Below are positions 10,434 through 21,889 of a DNA stretch of 64,000 nt, in pieces (positions within the stretch are counted from its first letter, which is position 1; each line of letters opens with the position of its first letter). The position numbers were made by a program, and so were the translations under genes. The notes under the pieces were generated by a model that saw only the letters and a program-made list of their open reading frames with translations, searched no databases and was not told the origin of the DNA. The stretch lies in contig OY987298.1 of NCBI GenBank assembly GCA_963920635.1, positions 146,418,257 to 146,482,256 on the forward strand, written 5' to 3'. The stretch comes from Pseudeuparius sepicola. Lineage: Eukaryota; Arthropoda; Insecta; Coleoptera; Anthribidae.

Positions 10434-10812
10434 CGCCTTTCAAAGTCGTTTAGTCGTTTCCAGAGTCGTCTAGTCGTTTTTCAGAGTCGTTTAGTCGTTT
10501 TATAGTCGTTTTCACAGTCGCTTAGACGCTTTTCAGAGTCGTTTAGACGTTTTCAGAGTCGTTTCAACGTTTTTATAGTCGTTTTCAGAGTCGTTTAGTC
10601 GTTTTTATAGTCGTTTTCAGAGTCGTTTAGTCGTTTTATAGTCGTTTTCACAGTCGCTTAGACGCTTTTCAGAGTCGTTTAGACGTTTTCAGAGTCGTTT
10701 CAACGTTTTTATAGTCGTTTTCAGAGTCGTTTAGTCGTTTTTATAGTCGTTTTCAGAGTCGTTTAGTCGGCTCCAGAGTCGTCTAGTCGTTTTTTAAGTC
10801 GCTTAGACGCTT
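10434..10812. repeat. Satellite array of GTCGTTT-type monomers with 136-bp higher-order period
   Basis: The array is made of 12-20-bp words of the form agtcgtttagtcgtttt and cagagtcgtttagacg. The higher-order unit beginning ttcacagtcgcttagacgc at 10511 recurs at 10647, giving a 136-bp period. The array ends abruptly near 10812. Confidence 0.8.
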
Positions 10813-13500
10813 TAAGCTTTTTCTTGGTAGGATAAGGAAAGTCCAAAATGAACATTGTTTTAATTTTCATTATTGAAAAACATGTTATTATTTTATTCCA
10901 TATCACTTGTCTACACAACGGGCACATATTTAAGCTGAACATGTGGATCATAATGTTGGACCTAGAAGGGGTAAATCGTGTAAAATCAGGGTTCAAAGCC
11001 ATTTCCGTATGCATTTTATTTTAAGTAATGAAATAAGTGGTATTCAAATTATTATACTGGAAAAATAATTTGTCTCTTCTCGTCCAATTAGTTGATTTTA
11101 AGAATGAAAAGTGTTGGATCCTATATAATTTCGTTGCCCGCTGGAAGACCCAATTTCTTTTGATATATTATCAAGCATCTTAGACCATTTTCTCCAAAAC
11201 AGAAATGTAAAAAAAACGGTGATAGGCCAAAAATAATTATAAAAATAGAGTAGAAAATGTAATTGCTAGCTTAATTTATCAAAAATGAAGCTTAGCTAAT
11301 ACAACACGTGAGATCCCGTTACTTGCTCCTGTTTCATATAAGATCGCATTTTTCGACCTGTCTAGGCAGTTACAATCGTTGCAAATTAAAAGAGTATAAG
11401 TAAATTAATTGATAATCAAAGTCGAAATATATTAAGTCAATATTGGGCAATATTTAGATTTTTTTCAATATGTGAGATCCTGTTAAATAGTTTATATTTA
11501 GTTCGCATTTACTAGCAGCTCAGAAAACGAGGTCTGTTGTTGGGACACATTTTTTTAACCGGCGGTGTGACGTCATACTTTGGATTTTTATATCCTGGTT
11601 TTATTAGAACTCTAGTAACAGTCTAGCATTTTTATTATCATGATACTATATTTCCGCAATATTTTTCCATAAAAAATGTGTTCAGTTCAAATTGAACTTT
11701 CTGGGACGTTTCACGTTTACCTTAAAATTTCAATGCGTAAACAGCTCCGAACACAGTACTTTTTCCATAGAAATCTAGCAAATTTTCGTGGACACTTAAA
11801 CCAATTAACGGGACCTCTTTTTCATGATTTTTCAACTGTTTTTTTAGCATTTTATACCATTGAAAGAAATCTAAATTTATCATGCGTGATTGTTGGAGGG
11901 TTTTGACTACCAAACTAATATTATCTGGCATCATTATAGATAACCAAGCTACCTCTATTTGCAACGTTTTGGGGACGGGTTGCTGGGTGGAATTTTAAAC
12001 AGGAAACGCGTTGTACAAAATCTGATTTTGCAGCTAGTCTTTCAACTTGATAATCGTGTGACGGGATATTTTTAAAAGTCAAGAACTAGTAAACTTTGCA
12101 CCTCTTATATTTTAGTCAAGTAATTTAAAACAGGGCGTGGCTTTCTCGGAATTGAAGTAGGGACCTTCTTTAAAATTTACTTACTTAGATGGTTATAAAC
12201 TCAACTAAAAATGGTTAATTTATGCCCCAAATTTAATGTCCACTTTCCTTTTGAGCAGTCTCTAAATATAGGAAGATAGATTTTTGATACATCCTTAGGT
12301 AATGTAGCCAAGAAAATGTATACACTCATATGTATCTCATATCTATTCTTTATTACACTTTTCCTACAAATTTTTTATCGCCAGTACCGATGAGATCAGC
12401 GTGCTCGTTTCATAGGCGCTTATTCCGACAAAGAGAAAGTACTTTTTTCCGAGGAATTACATCACGTACATATTGCAAGCTGGTACTTTTTCTATAGGTG
12501 TTAGGTTTTTATTAGTTGCGAGTCTCGACATGTCTCGGCGTCGCGGACGCAAAAATACGCAGGCAGAGGTGGTAGCAAAAATCCATGCATGGCCGCGGCT
12601 AAAGGTCGACAGGGGGACGTCATGGCTTAATTATGATTTAGGGTTTTTATTAGTTGCGAGTCGTGACATGTCGCGGCTGGAGCGAAGGTCAACGGTCGGC
12701 GAAAGCGGGACTCGGGCACCTTCGGCAGGGTTGGGAGCAGGGGTGAAGGTCTCTCTCACAAACAACATAAAAAAATGGATGAGATTAACTTTTTAAGCCC
12801 AAAAATATCTACAATTTTTGTCTCTACAGTTTTTCTGTATAATCAGAAATAACGGAGCTACAGAGATCTGATGAAATAGCAAAAATCACTCTTTTCAAAA
12901 TATCTAGTGAACCATGAATTTTTGAAAAAATCCACAAGGGGCATTAGATTTAGCATTCAAAACTGCAATTCTTTCCCCATTTAACCTTTGTTCTAGCTCC
13001 GCTAGTTTCCGAGATTCCCATAGTGGTCAACGAAAAAAACTCACCCTCTATATAGCTAAGATGACCATATTTGTGATTATTATTATACGAAAGAAATTTT
13101 GTTAACAAGTAACATGCAGGATTGTTTCACCACAGAAAATATTCACCACAGAAAATATTATATTTTCTATTATAATAGGTATTATATTTTCTATTAAATT
13201 TTCTGTGGTTTCATATAACAAAATATTTAAAATAATAATCGTTCTAGTTGTGTCAGTACTGTCAGTAGGTAGTGTAGTGGTTTAGTAGCGAAGAATAAAT
13301 TTGGGGGGGGGGGGCTATATCAAGATTTGGGGGGGCTTAGCCCCCCCAAGCCCTCACCTAGAACCGCCTATAGTTGCCGGTTTTAAAGCACATAGTTCTG
13401 TTAATCTTTATACCAGTTTTTAAAATACTTATTTCATTTTCAAATGTTATACTTAATCTATTTAAATAAATAAATCAATACTAGTAAATAGTCCGGGAAA
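10813..13500. other. Mostly featureless AT-rich sequence
   Basis: I find no gene. Two copies of a segment containing tttttattagttgcgagtc and gacatgtc lie at about 12507 and 12643. A hairpin sits at about 13126-13205 (accacagaaaatat... pairing with ...attttctgtggt). A G-run/C-run hairpin lies at about 13302-13352 (gggggggcttagccccccc). The 107-codon ORF at 12473-12796 spans the duplicated segment and shows no known motif. Confidence 0.45.
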
Positions 13501-14215
13501 GATAGACATAAAAAGATGGAATAAGCGAACTTTTTCGCTCTCAGATTTTCTTAGAGAAAAGTGTAGGTTTTGAGGTCAGAAAACATAATACTTATGTCAC
13601 ACGCTACCACCTGCAACATACAGCGTTCAATTTTAAGAACTGTCCCAAAACGATTCTCGTACTATCATTAGTAAATTAAAATCCCCGGGACTGTTTTAGA
13701 CCAATGACAGTACGAGAACCGTTTTGGGACGGTTCTTAAAGTTGAACGCGAACAAAGCAAATTATATGATTTTTCGCGTTTTTTTGACTAAAAACTGCTA
13801 ATAACTTAAAGAAGATGCATTTTTCGAAAAAAAGTTTGAAGTGAAAGTAGTTCAAAATTAAATTTTCTATAAGATTTCTTCTATGAAAAATTTCGATTGT
13901 CCTAATCGTTTTTCCGTACATGCGGAAAAACCGCATGTATATATTTTAAATGAACTACAGGTTATGTGAAAATTTATGTTTTGGAGCCAAATAGTGGTCA
14001 ATCCATTTATAAATAACAAAAGTGAATTAAAGAAAAGAAAATTGCGGAAAATTCTTGGAAAATCTTATATAGTTTTCCGAGGTTTAAATATTTTTGAGCA
14101 TCAAACGTACATTTTATAGGTTTTCGAGGGTGTACGTTAGGAATTAATTGCGCGCTTTTTAATATTTTCTAGAAAAATCTCTTTTTGATTTTTTTACTTA
14201 TATAATATAAATAAT

Positions 14216-14253
<38 letters not shown>

Positions 14254-14465
14254 ATATAATTATATATATAATATATATAATAATATATATAATAATAATA
14301 ATAAAAAATATATAATAATTATATATATAATATATATAATTATTTTCTAGGCAAGCAGGCCTGGACCCCAAATAGCCAAATTCGAACTCGAAAATTTTTT
14401 GGTCTTTTACACCTCTCGTTACACTTATCCTGGGACACACTGTATATATATATATATATATATAT
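14216..14465. repeat. AT dinucleotide microsatellite tracts
   Basis: Long (AT)n and (TAATAT)n tracts at 14216-14345 and a further (TA)n run at 14443-14465 beside the fold-back terminus. ORFs through here are low-complexity artefacts. Confidence 0.9.
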
Positions 14466-15635
14466 ACAGGGTGTCCGGAAAGTATGGGGCAATCTTACAG
14501 GAGCAGGTAGGGGACGTCAAAATATTACGATTGAGCTTTACCACTACGGGTCAGATCTCAATACTTACTGAGATACAGTGCGTTGAAACTCTTTTTTTCA
14601 AATTGAATTATGGCAATATCTCCCAAACTAATCAATCTGCTGTACTGAAATTTGGCACTGCTGTGTTTTTGGCGATGAAGAATAAGCTGAAAATGTCAAT
14701 TTCGCCGTATCTTACAGAGGGCGCCACTTGTGTTGTTTTTGAATCGTGCTTTTACTTATAACTTTTTTGAGGTTATCTTTTTGGTCCTGCAGGTCTATCA
14801 TTTTAGTGCATCTTTTCACTCTGCAAGAAAAAGGTACTCTTGTTTCATAACGATAAAGTCAACCGTTTGCGTTGAAATTGCCAAAACGTGCCCCAAAACA
14901 CCTGTTGAGTTCAATATTCGAAACATAAAATTTTCACCTATCGCTTTCAAGTGTTTCATATCAACGGTACCATTTGAAGTGAAAAAAAATCCCTATGAAC
15001 AAAGTACCAAAAATTATTCGCTTTCAAAATGGAAAGGATTGAATTTGACAAAATTTTGACACGCTGTTTCAAGAAAACCAATGGTGTTTTGACCACTGCT
15101 CATTTGGCATTTTTTTCATCATTTTGAATGTACAGTTGATCTGTAATATTTGAAAGTGGTAGGTGAAAATTTTAAGTGTCGAATATTGAACTCAACAGGT
15201 GTTTTGGGGCACATTTTGCCGATTTCAACGCAAACGGTTGATTTAATCGTTATGAAACAAGAGTACCTTTTTCTTGCAGAATAAAAAGATGCACTAAAAT
15301 AATAGACCTGCAGGACCAAAGAGATAACCTCAAAAAAGTTACGAGTAAAAGCACGAGCCAAAAACAGCGCAAGTGTCGCCCTCTGTGAGATACGGCGAAA
15401 TTGACATTTTCAGCTTATTCTCCATCGCCAAAAACACAGCAGTGCCAAATTTCAGTTCAACAGCTTGATTAGTTTGGGAGATATTGCCATAATTCAATTT
15501 GAAAAAAAGAGTTACAACGCCCTGTATTTCAGTAACTATTGAGATCTGATCCGTAGTTGTTGAGCTCAATCGTAATATTTTGACGTCCCCTACTTGCTCC
15601 TGTGAGATAGCCCCATACTTACCGGACACCCTGTA
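14466..15635. mobile_element. Fold-back element, acagggtgtccgg termini (1.17 kb)
   Basis: It begins acagggtgtccggaaagtat and ends with the reverse complement. The two halves are near-perfect inverted copies over several hundred bases (gaggcgccact-type text in the left half, its inverse in the right), so the element is one giant hairpin. It codes for nothing convincing. Its interior matches that of the element at 51469-52607, although the outer 100 bp differ. Confidence 0.8.
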
Positions 15636-15641
15636 TATATA

Positions 15642-16538
15642 CAGTGTGTCCCAGGATAAGTGTAACGAGAGGTGTAAAAGACCAAAAAATTTTCGAGTTC
15701 GAATTTGGCTATTTGGGGTCCAGGCCTGCTTGCCTAGAAAATAATTTTCAACATATTTTTAATTTTGAAAAATAAAGTAGGCCCTGGCAGGAACGATTTA
15801 TTTATTTTCTGTGTAAGTTAAGTGCCCTTTCTCGACAAGATATCGAAAATTTTCATTAGAAAAAGTTGCTGATAATTGAAAATTCCGTCCCTATGCCAAT
15901 TTTCAAAATAATTGGCCTACTTTGATTTTCGTCCATTTTATTTCTTATAGGTAGGTGAACTACCCTTGTCGTTTAAAATATCGAAAAATGTCATTTAAAA
16001 AAGTTGCTTAGAATTGAAAACTATGAGCCTGTGTCAATTTTCAAAATAATTGGCCTACTTTGATTTTTATTTTCATAAAGACATTATTTCAAACAAATCA
16101 TAGCAGGCCAATCGAGTCCAAATTTCGCAGTCTTGCATACTTTTTTATTCTGAATAACTTTTTCTAATGAAATTTTTCGATATTTTAAACGACAACATTG
16201 ATTAAGGTTTATTCAATGACGACAAGGATAGTTCACCTACTTATAGGAAATAGTGGACAAAAATCAAAGTAAGCCAAATATTTTGAAAATTGACACAGGG
16301 TCATAGTTTTCAATTCTAAGCAACTTTTTCTAAGGAAAATTTTCCATATCTTGTCGAGAAAGGGCACTTAACCTACACAGAAAATAAATAAATCGTTCCT
16401 GCCAGGGCCTACTTTATTTTTCAAAATTAAAAATATGGTGAAAATTATTTTCTAGGCAAGCAGGCCAAATGGCCAAATTCGAACTCGAAAATTTTTGGTC
16501 TTTTACATTTCTCGTTTCAATTATCCTGGGACACACTG
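15642..16538. mobile_element. Fold-back element, cagtgtgtcccaggataa termini (0.9 kb)
   Basis: The left end cagtgtgtcccaggataag pairs with ttatcctgggacacactg at the right end. The arms contain gcaagcaggcc and ttcgaactcgaaaattttt. A third, partial copy of this end lies at 14340-14443, just outside the neighbouring fold-back. No coding sequence. Confidence 0.8.
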
Positions 16539-16936
16539 CAGGTATATAAAAAAATTAAAAAATTTGTAATAGGTATAATGAAAAAAATATATTAGTATTA
16601 ATATGAACAAATCACTTATTTATTCATTATATTTTATATTATATTTTCCGCAATTTTCTTTTCTTTAATTCACTTTTGTTATTTAAAAATGGATTGACCA
16701 TTATTATGGCTCCAAAACATAAATTTTCACATAATCTATAGTTCATTTTTAAAATATATACATGTGGTTTTTCCGCATTTACGGGAAAACGATTGGGAAA
16801 ATCGAAATTTTTCATAGAAGGGATCTTATAGGAAATTTAATTTTGATCTACTTTCATTTGAAACTTTTTTTTGAAAAAATGCATCTTCTTTAAGATATTA
16901 GCAGTTTTTAGTCAAAAAACGAAAAAAATCGTATAT

Positions 16937-18153
16937 ACAGGGTGATTCAGTTCCGGCGCTCAACATGGGGATCTCGGAAACCGTAACAGATACGAAGTCG
17001 GTGAAATGGAGGCAAACTTGCGCCTTTGGGCGCCCAACAATATGCCGCGCCGTTGAGAAAGTTAAAATATTTTCATGGGTTGCTGAGATATTTAAGAAAA
17101 ACCGAATTTTTGAAAATTAGATTTGATTTTTTTCTGGCGCTATTTGCGATAATATTGAAAAATAAATTGTACTTTTTTATTGCAACTTTTTATGGACTAC
17201 GTAATGGTATTTTTAGATTTTAGGGGCGACGTTTCGTTTTTGAGATAGAGGGATCATCTTCATTTTTTTAAATACGGACCTGGATTTTGTATTCCATATT
17301 TCGAAATAAATCGTTGTCCTGAGTACACATATTTTTTCTCGTTTTGGCTTCCAAAATGCACATTTACTACGAAAAAAATTAATACGGTCCTGGACTATGC
17401 ATTTTTATCTTTTTTTTCAAAGCTATTCCAATTATTATAACAGGTGATCATTTTTTATACCTACTGGATTAATTAAACTCTATGTTTGTCATATTTTGAC
17501 ATTCTTTTTTATACTTTAGGTAAAATGCATTATTGTTAATAATTATTGTTGTCATTTTCCTAAAGTATAAAAAAGAATTTCAAAATACGAAAAACATGGA
17601 ATATAATTAATCCAGTAGGTATTAAAATAATGATCACCTGTTATAATTGGAATAGCTTTGAAAAAAAGAGAAAAATGCATAGTCCAGGACCGTATTAATT
17701 TCTTTCTTAGTTAATGTGCATTTTAGCAGCTAAAACGAGAAAAAATATGTATGTGTCATACATCGTTGTACTCAGGACAACGATTTATTTCGAAATATTG
17801 AATAAAAAATCCAAGTCCGTATTTAAAAAAATGAAAATGATCCCTCTATCTCAAAAACGAAACGTCACCCCGAAAATCTAAAAATACCATGACGTAGTCT
17901 AGAAAAAGTTGCAATGAAAAAGTATAATTTATTTTTCAATATTATTGCAAATGGCGCCAGAAAAAAAATAAAATCTAATTTTCAAAAATTCGATTTTTCT
18001 TAAATATCTCAGCAACCCATGAAAATATTTTAACTTTCTCAACGGCAAATTGTTAGGCGCCCAAAGGCGCAAGTTTGCCTCCATTTGACCGACTTCGTAT
18101 CTGTTACGGTTTCCGAGATCCCCATGTTGAGCACCGGAACTGAATCACCCTGT
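16937..18153. mobile_element. Fold-back element, acagggtgattcagttccgg termini (1.2 kb)
   Basis: The left arm (acagggtgattcagttccgg, then ggggatctcggaaaccgtaa) is repeated inverted at the right end, and pairing continues nearly to the centre around 17530. No transposase is visible. The 65-codon ORF at 17026 is part of the arm. Confidence 0.85.
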
Positions 18154-18377
18154 ATATGTCTATATCTCAAAACGCTGTATGTTGCTGGTGGTAGCGTGTG
18201 TGACATAATATGTTTTCTGACCTCAAAACCTACACATTTCTATAAGAAAATCTGAGAGCGAAAAAGTTCGCTCATTTTTTCCCTATTTTCCTGGAGTAAA
18301 ATGTACGTTTTAACATTCTAGAATTTAAATGTGAAATTGTTTTGGTTACTGCCATAATAGAAAATATTTTTTCCGCC

Positions 18378-18640
18378 GGCTTTCGTCCCCCGGGAAATAA
18401 ATCATCATCGATGACGTAGGCGGCGCGGGCTTTCGCGGCCTTCTCCCTTTGATCCCCCCCCCCCCCGGCGTCCCCCCTCCCCCGCATTGTGGCCCCAGAC
18501 GGGCGGACGGCCGCCCCGCTCCTGCCCCATCGATTCCGGTCGGCCGGAGTCGCGGGCGGCGGGGCTCTTGGCTCCGGAATGGGGGGCCCGGAGCGGGGGT
18601 GGCCGCGATCGTGTTTTTCCGAAGCGTCCCGCGTGGCAGA
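18378..18640. other. GC-rich patch with a C14 run
   Basis: About 260 bp of very GC- and CpG-rich sequence in an AT-rich setting, with a C homopolymer near 18450-18468. Several overlapping ORFs here (up to 153 codons) are explained by the lack of AT-rich stop codons and show no motif. It could be the remnant of an LTR or a CpG-rich promoter. Confidence 0.55.
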
Positions 18641-18714
18641 CATTTCGACTCTGTTTGTTTGGGAGATATAAAAAATAACATCTTTCATTACGAGTCGGGA
18701 AATAAGGAAATAGT

Positions 18715-18845
18715 TATTTATGTACCAAGGCACTGAAGTTCAACTTTTTGTGACTCATGTGGAATTTAGTTGCCGAGGCCTCTGGCTGAGGCAAATAAAC
18801 CACGAGTCATAAAAAGAACTTCAGTGCCGAGGTACATATTATATT
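18715..18845. repeat. Hairpin, arms ~45 bp
   Basis: The text taccaaggcactgaagttca...tttttgtgactc at 18722-18757 pairs with gagtcataaaaagaacttca...cgaggta at 18803-18834, separated by an inner hairpin (gccgaggcctctggctgaggc). Confidence 0.7.
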
Positions 18846-18895
18846 TTTTTTGAAATCGGAAAAAAAAAGTTTTATTAGGCAAGAAAATAATAATA

Positions 18896-18958
18896 AGGGA
18901 TCACCCGTCCACGAACCGACTACGCGCGGCGTTGCTTGACTTTGACGATCGCTCTACC
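18896..18958 (-). ncRNA. 5S-rRNA-like fragment, probable 5S-derived SINE head or pseudogene
   Basis: Read on the minus strand, this stretch follows the internal control region of insect 5S rRNA: gatcgtcaaagtcaagcaac, then gcgtagtcggttcgtgga, then cgggtgatcc. In 5S rRNA the order is GATCAC..AAGTTAAGCA, the GTAGTTAGTACTTGG box and GGGTGACC. The first ~45 bases and the last ~25 bases of a 5S gene are not recognisable and there are many substitutions, so it is not functional. On the same strand the sequence runs into an AT-rich tail, as SINEs do. Confidence 0.6.
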
Positions 18959-19224
18959 TAGGTCAAGTAAGACAAGACACGTCACCTTCGTACAGAAAAA
19001 CCAAACTGCTGCTTCTTGTGCAGCCTCCACAACAAAGCTATTGATATTCAAACCTACCTACTAAAATATGTATACTGAAGGATTGCGCTTCTATAGGAAA
19101 CAATTTCGCAATGTGTACGAAAAGTTAAACGGGCCTTTATCGGCCGGGTTTTGAATATTTGGTCACTTTTGACGGGCGATTTGTCCGCGTCTGACGTTTG
19201 ATGTTTACATCTCGACAAGGCCTA

Positions 19225-19275
19225 CTTATTGAAAAAATCGTACAATAATGTAGCCCATTATTGTACGATTTCTGT
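19225..19275. repeat. Short palindrome atcgtacaataatg/cattattgtacgat
   Basis: A 15-bp perfect inverted repeat with a 4-bp loop. The same word, cattattgtacgattt, also appears at about 41192-41208. Confidence 0.7.
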
Positions 19276-19460
19276 GCTTTTAATGACGATTTTGGGACAC
19301 TACTGCCGATTTCAAGAAAAATCTATTTCTGGACGTGCAATGAACGATATTTTTTATACGATATTTTTTATACTTCTTTGAACACGTAAACATACAAACG
19401 AAAGAAACTTGGAACATTTTTATTTTCGAAAATAAACAACGCTGACAATACATACCATAT

Positions 19461-20716
19461 ACAGGGTGTCCAACTTTAAAACTGTACAAATCCGTAAAAT
19501 CTTCATTTTTGGAGATAATCGCCTAAACGTTTTTTGTTTGAAAGGCCTTCAAAAACCGCTTCGTTTGACCTTCCTGCCATTTTCAAAATCCAAATCCAGG
19601 GCCGGCTACGATTTTTTTATACCCCCGATTTTCACGAAAACCATTTAGCGATCCTTTTATTTAAAATCTGACCCCACAGCGTCAATTAGAACATCCCAAA
19701 ACCCCCATATATGTACCAAATTTGAACAAAAAATATACAGGGAGTTCCATTCTGAAGGGTGTCAAAGTTGAGCAAAATAGGAATTTTAAAGGCATCTGCC
19801 GAGTCAAGTATGCCATGGAATCCCCTCAAAACAGTTGAATGGTCAATAGGACCACTCAATATGTTGGTGTGAAAAGGTCCAATACAAAATATACAGAGTG
19901 TTCTTATCTGTGCCTTCTCAAATTACTGAATTTTTGGAACTTTATACTGGTCAAAAATCGAGTATATCAATATCAATACCGCTCAACACACTATAAACGA
20001 ACTAAATCTAAAAAATACAGAAGCCTGACGGTCAGTAAGTCCATATCAGTTAAGGTGGCTGGTGTGCCACAACAGGAAATGCACAGAAAATGTATCGTCT
20101 TAGACAGTGACTTTGTTGAGAAAGGTGCAATAATTTAAATTGTTTTTATTTGTTAGTTGGAATTTTGTAAAGAAATACATTACTTTTGTGTTTATCAATA
20201 TTTTTTCAATGATTCCTGAGCACTTTTGATCCGTGTAAGTTTCATCAAATTTCAGAATTTTGAGCTGGCTCAGAAAAAAATACGCTGTATATTTTTGCAG
20301 TAAATATTTTCACACCGACATTTTGAGTGGTCCTGTTGACCATTCAACTGTTTTGAAGGGATTCCATGGCACATTTGACTCGCCAGATGCCTTTAAAGTT
20401 TCTATTTCGCTCAAATTTGACACCCTCCAGAATGGAACTCCCTGTATATTTTTTGTTCAAATTTAGTATATGGCGGGTTTTGGGGTGTTCTGATTAACGC
20501 TGTGGAGCCAGATTTTAAATAAAAAAATCGCTAAATGGTTTTCGTGAAAATCGGGGGTATAAAAAAAATCGCAGCCGGCCCTGGGGATTTTGAAAATAGC
20601 AGGAAGGTCAAAAGAAGCGGTTTTTGAAGGCCTTTCGAACAAAAAAAAGTTTAGGCGATTATCTCCAAAAATGAAGATTTTACGTATTTGTACAGTTTTA
20701 AAGTTGGACACCCTGT
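19461..20716. mobile_element. Nested fold-back, acagggtgtccaacttt termini, with a second fold-back inside
   Basis: The outer arms start acagggtgtccaactttaaa (19461) and end with the inverse (20716). An inner pair begins acagggagttccattctg at 19737 and closes at 20445 with cagaatggaactccctgt. Arms of the outer unit include gattatctccaaaaatgaag (right). No transposase is seen, and the 99-codon ORF at 19839 lies in the loop without a recognisable motif. Confidence 0.8.
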
Positions 20717-20742
20717 ATATATACCATAAGCTGGTAAGTCCA

Positions 20743-21882
20743 AGAGCCGGCCGCATGATTTCAACTCTCATAATTATACAATAAGATGTTATGTGAAATG
20801 TAGACAGTATATTTCTTTACTTGAAGCGAGTAGGTTGTCCCCATCATTGTTATTTAAAGAACTTGTGGTTAATTTTTAATTTTTTAGTAGGTACAACCCG
20901 CCCCATATTTACTACTTTTTCGCAAAAGTCTTTTGATATAAACTCGAAAAGTGCCGTTCTAAAAATCGAAGGAGGTGGTAAATTGGGTCTTGTACTTTCC
21001 TCTAAAATAGTACCGAAAGAAACCTCCACAATCCGATATTTAACCAAATTTCCCGACTACCGATTTTCAAGTTTCGAGAAACGGGACGACTGTAGAATTA
21101 GCGAATTTGACGGGAAATCCTGAGGAACCGCTCTTAGAAATTGCGTGCTTTTTCTCATTTTTTCATTTTTCGGGGGCACCGGAAACATCTGCACCTCACT
21201 TGAAGACTTGAGGGAACCTTTAAAAATTCCGACCCCAGAGCCCCGAGCCGAAATAACTTAGCTGTAGCTCGGCAAAAAAACGGTAATTTCTGAGAGTTTT
21301 CGGAATTTGGCTTTTAGGTGACGGAAAATGCCGCAAAAAGATGCATCCCACCTGCGTTGGTCGTTTTTTTCGCCGAAAATCCTTAATAACTCGAAAACGG
21401 GAAATAAATTACCTGAAAAAGTTTCGTTAGATATGTTGACCCGTTCTCCGGCCATCTCGCCGTACCGTTAGATTTCCCGAAAACGCGTTTGAAAAAAGAT
21501 TTTCCTGGGCATCATACGGTATGGCACTGGCTGTATAGCGGGACTTCGCACACAACTCGCGTCCCCGAGGTCCAGACTTGCCCCCGTCTTTCGCGCCGTA
21601 TTTAACAGCGGAGGATTTTCGGGGCCCGGAAAATACGCCTATCGGATTTCTAAAGGACCAAGGGACCCTTTTTATTGTTGCTCCATGGGCCTTCCCTATT
21701 TTATTCTAGGTATAATCATATGAGAGTAGATTTGCCTAAAAATTAACCACAACTTCTTTAAATAACAATGATCGGGCCCATATTAATTGAGGCAACCTAC
21801 TAGCTTCAAGTAAAGAAATATACTGTCTACATTTTACATACTCTATAATCTTATGAGAGTTGAAACCATGCGGCCGGCTCTC
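20743..21882. mobile_element. Fold-back element with ~95-bp arms
   Basis: The arms at 20743-20836 (agccggccgcatgatttc ... tatttctttacttgaagc) and 21790-21882 are inverted copies. A second inverted pair just inside reads ttaaagaacttgtggttaat (left) and attaaccacaacttctttaa (right). The interior is richer in GC and has no recognisable gene. Confidence 0.7.
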
Positions 21883-21889
21883 ATACCAT

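Larger units (their letters stand above)
13510..18290. repeat. Large concentric inverted repeat holding three nested fold-back elements
   Basis: Sequence near 13530-13625 (gcgaactttttcgctctcag ... gctaccacctgcaacatac) reappears in reverse complement at about 18170-18280. The block from 13760-14080 likewise pairs with 16640-16930. Between and within these arms sit fold-backs at 14466-15635, 15642-16538 and 16937-18153. A smaller palindrome with arms cgattctcgtact / agtacgagaaccg lies at 13640-13745. Confidence 0.8.

Noticed and set aside
14399..15629. Several ORFs of 80-120 codons with similar peptides on both strands
   Set aside because: They are the two arms of one fold-back element read in each direction, so the similarity is a consequence of the inverted repeat.
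18272..18736. Overlapping ORFs of up to 153 codons on both strands
   Set aside because: They coincide with a GC-rich patch where stop codons are rare, overlap one another in several frames, and show low-complexity Pro/Arg/Gly composition with no motif.
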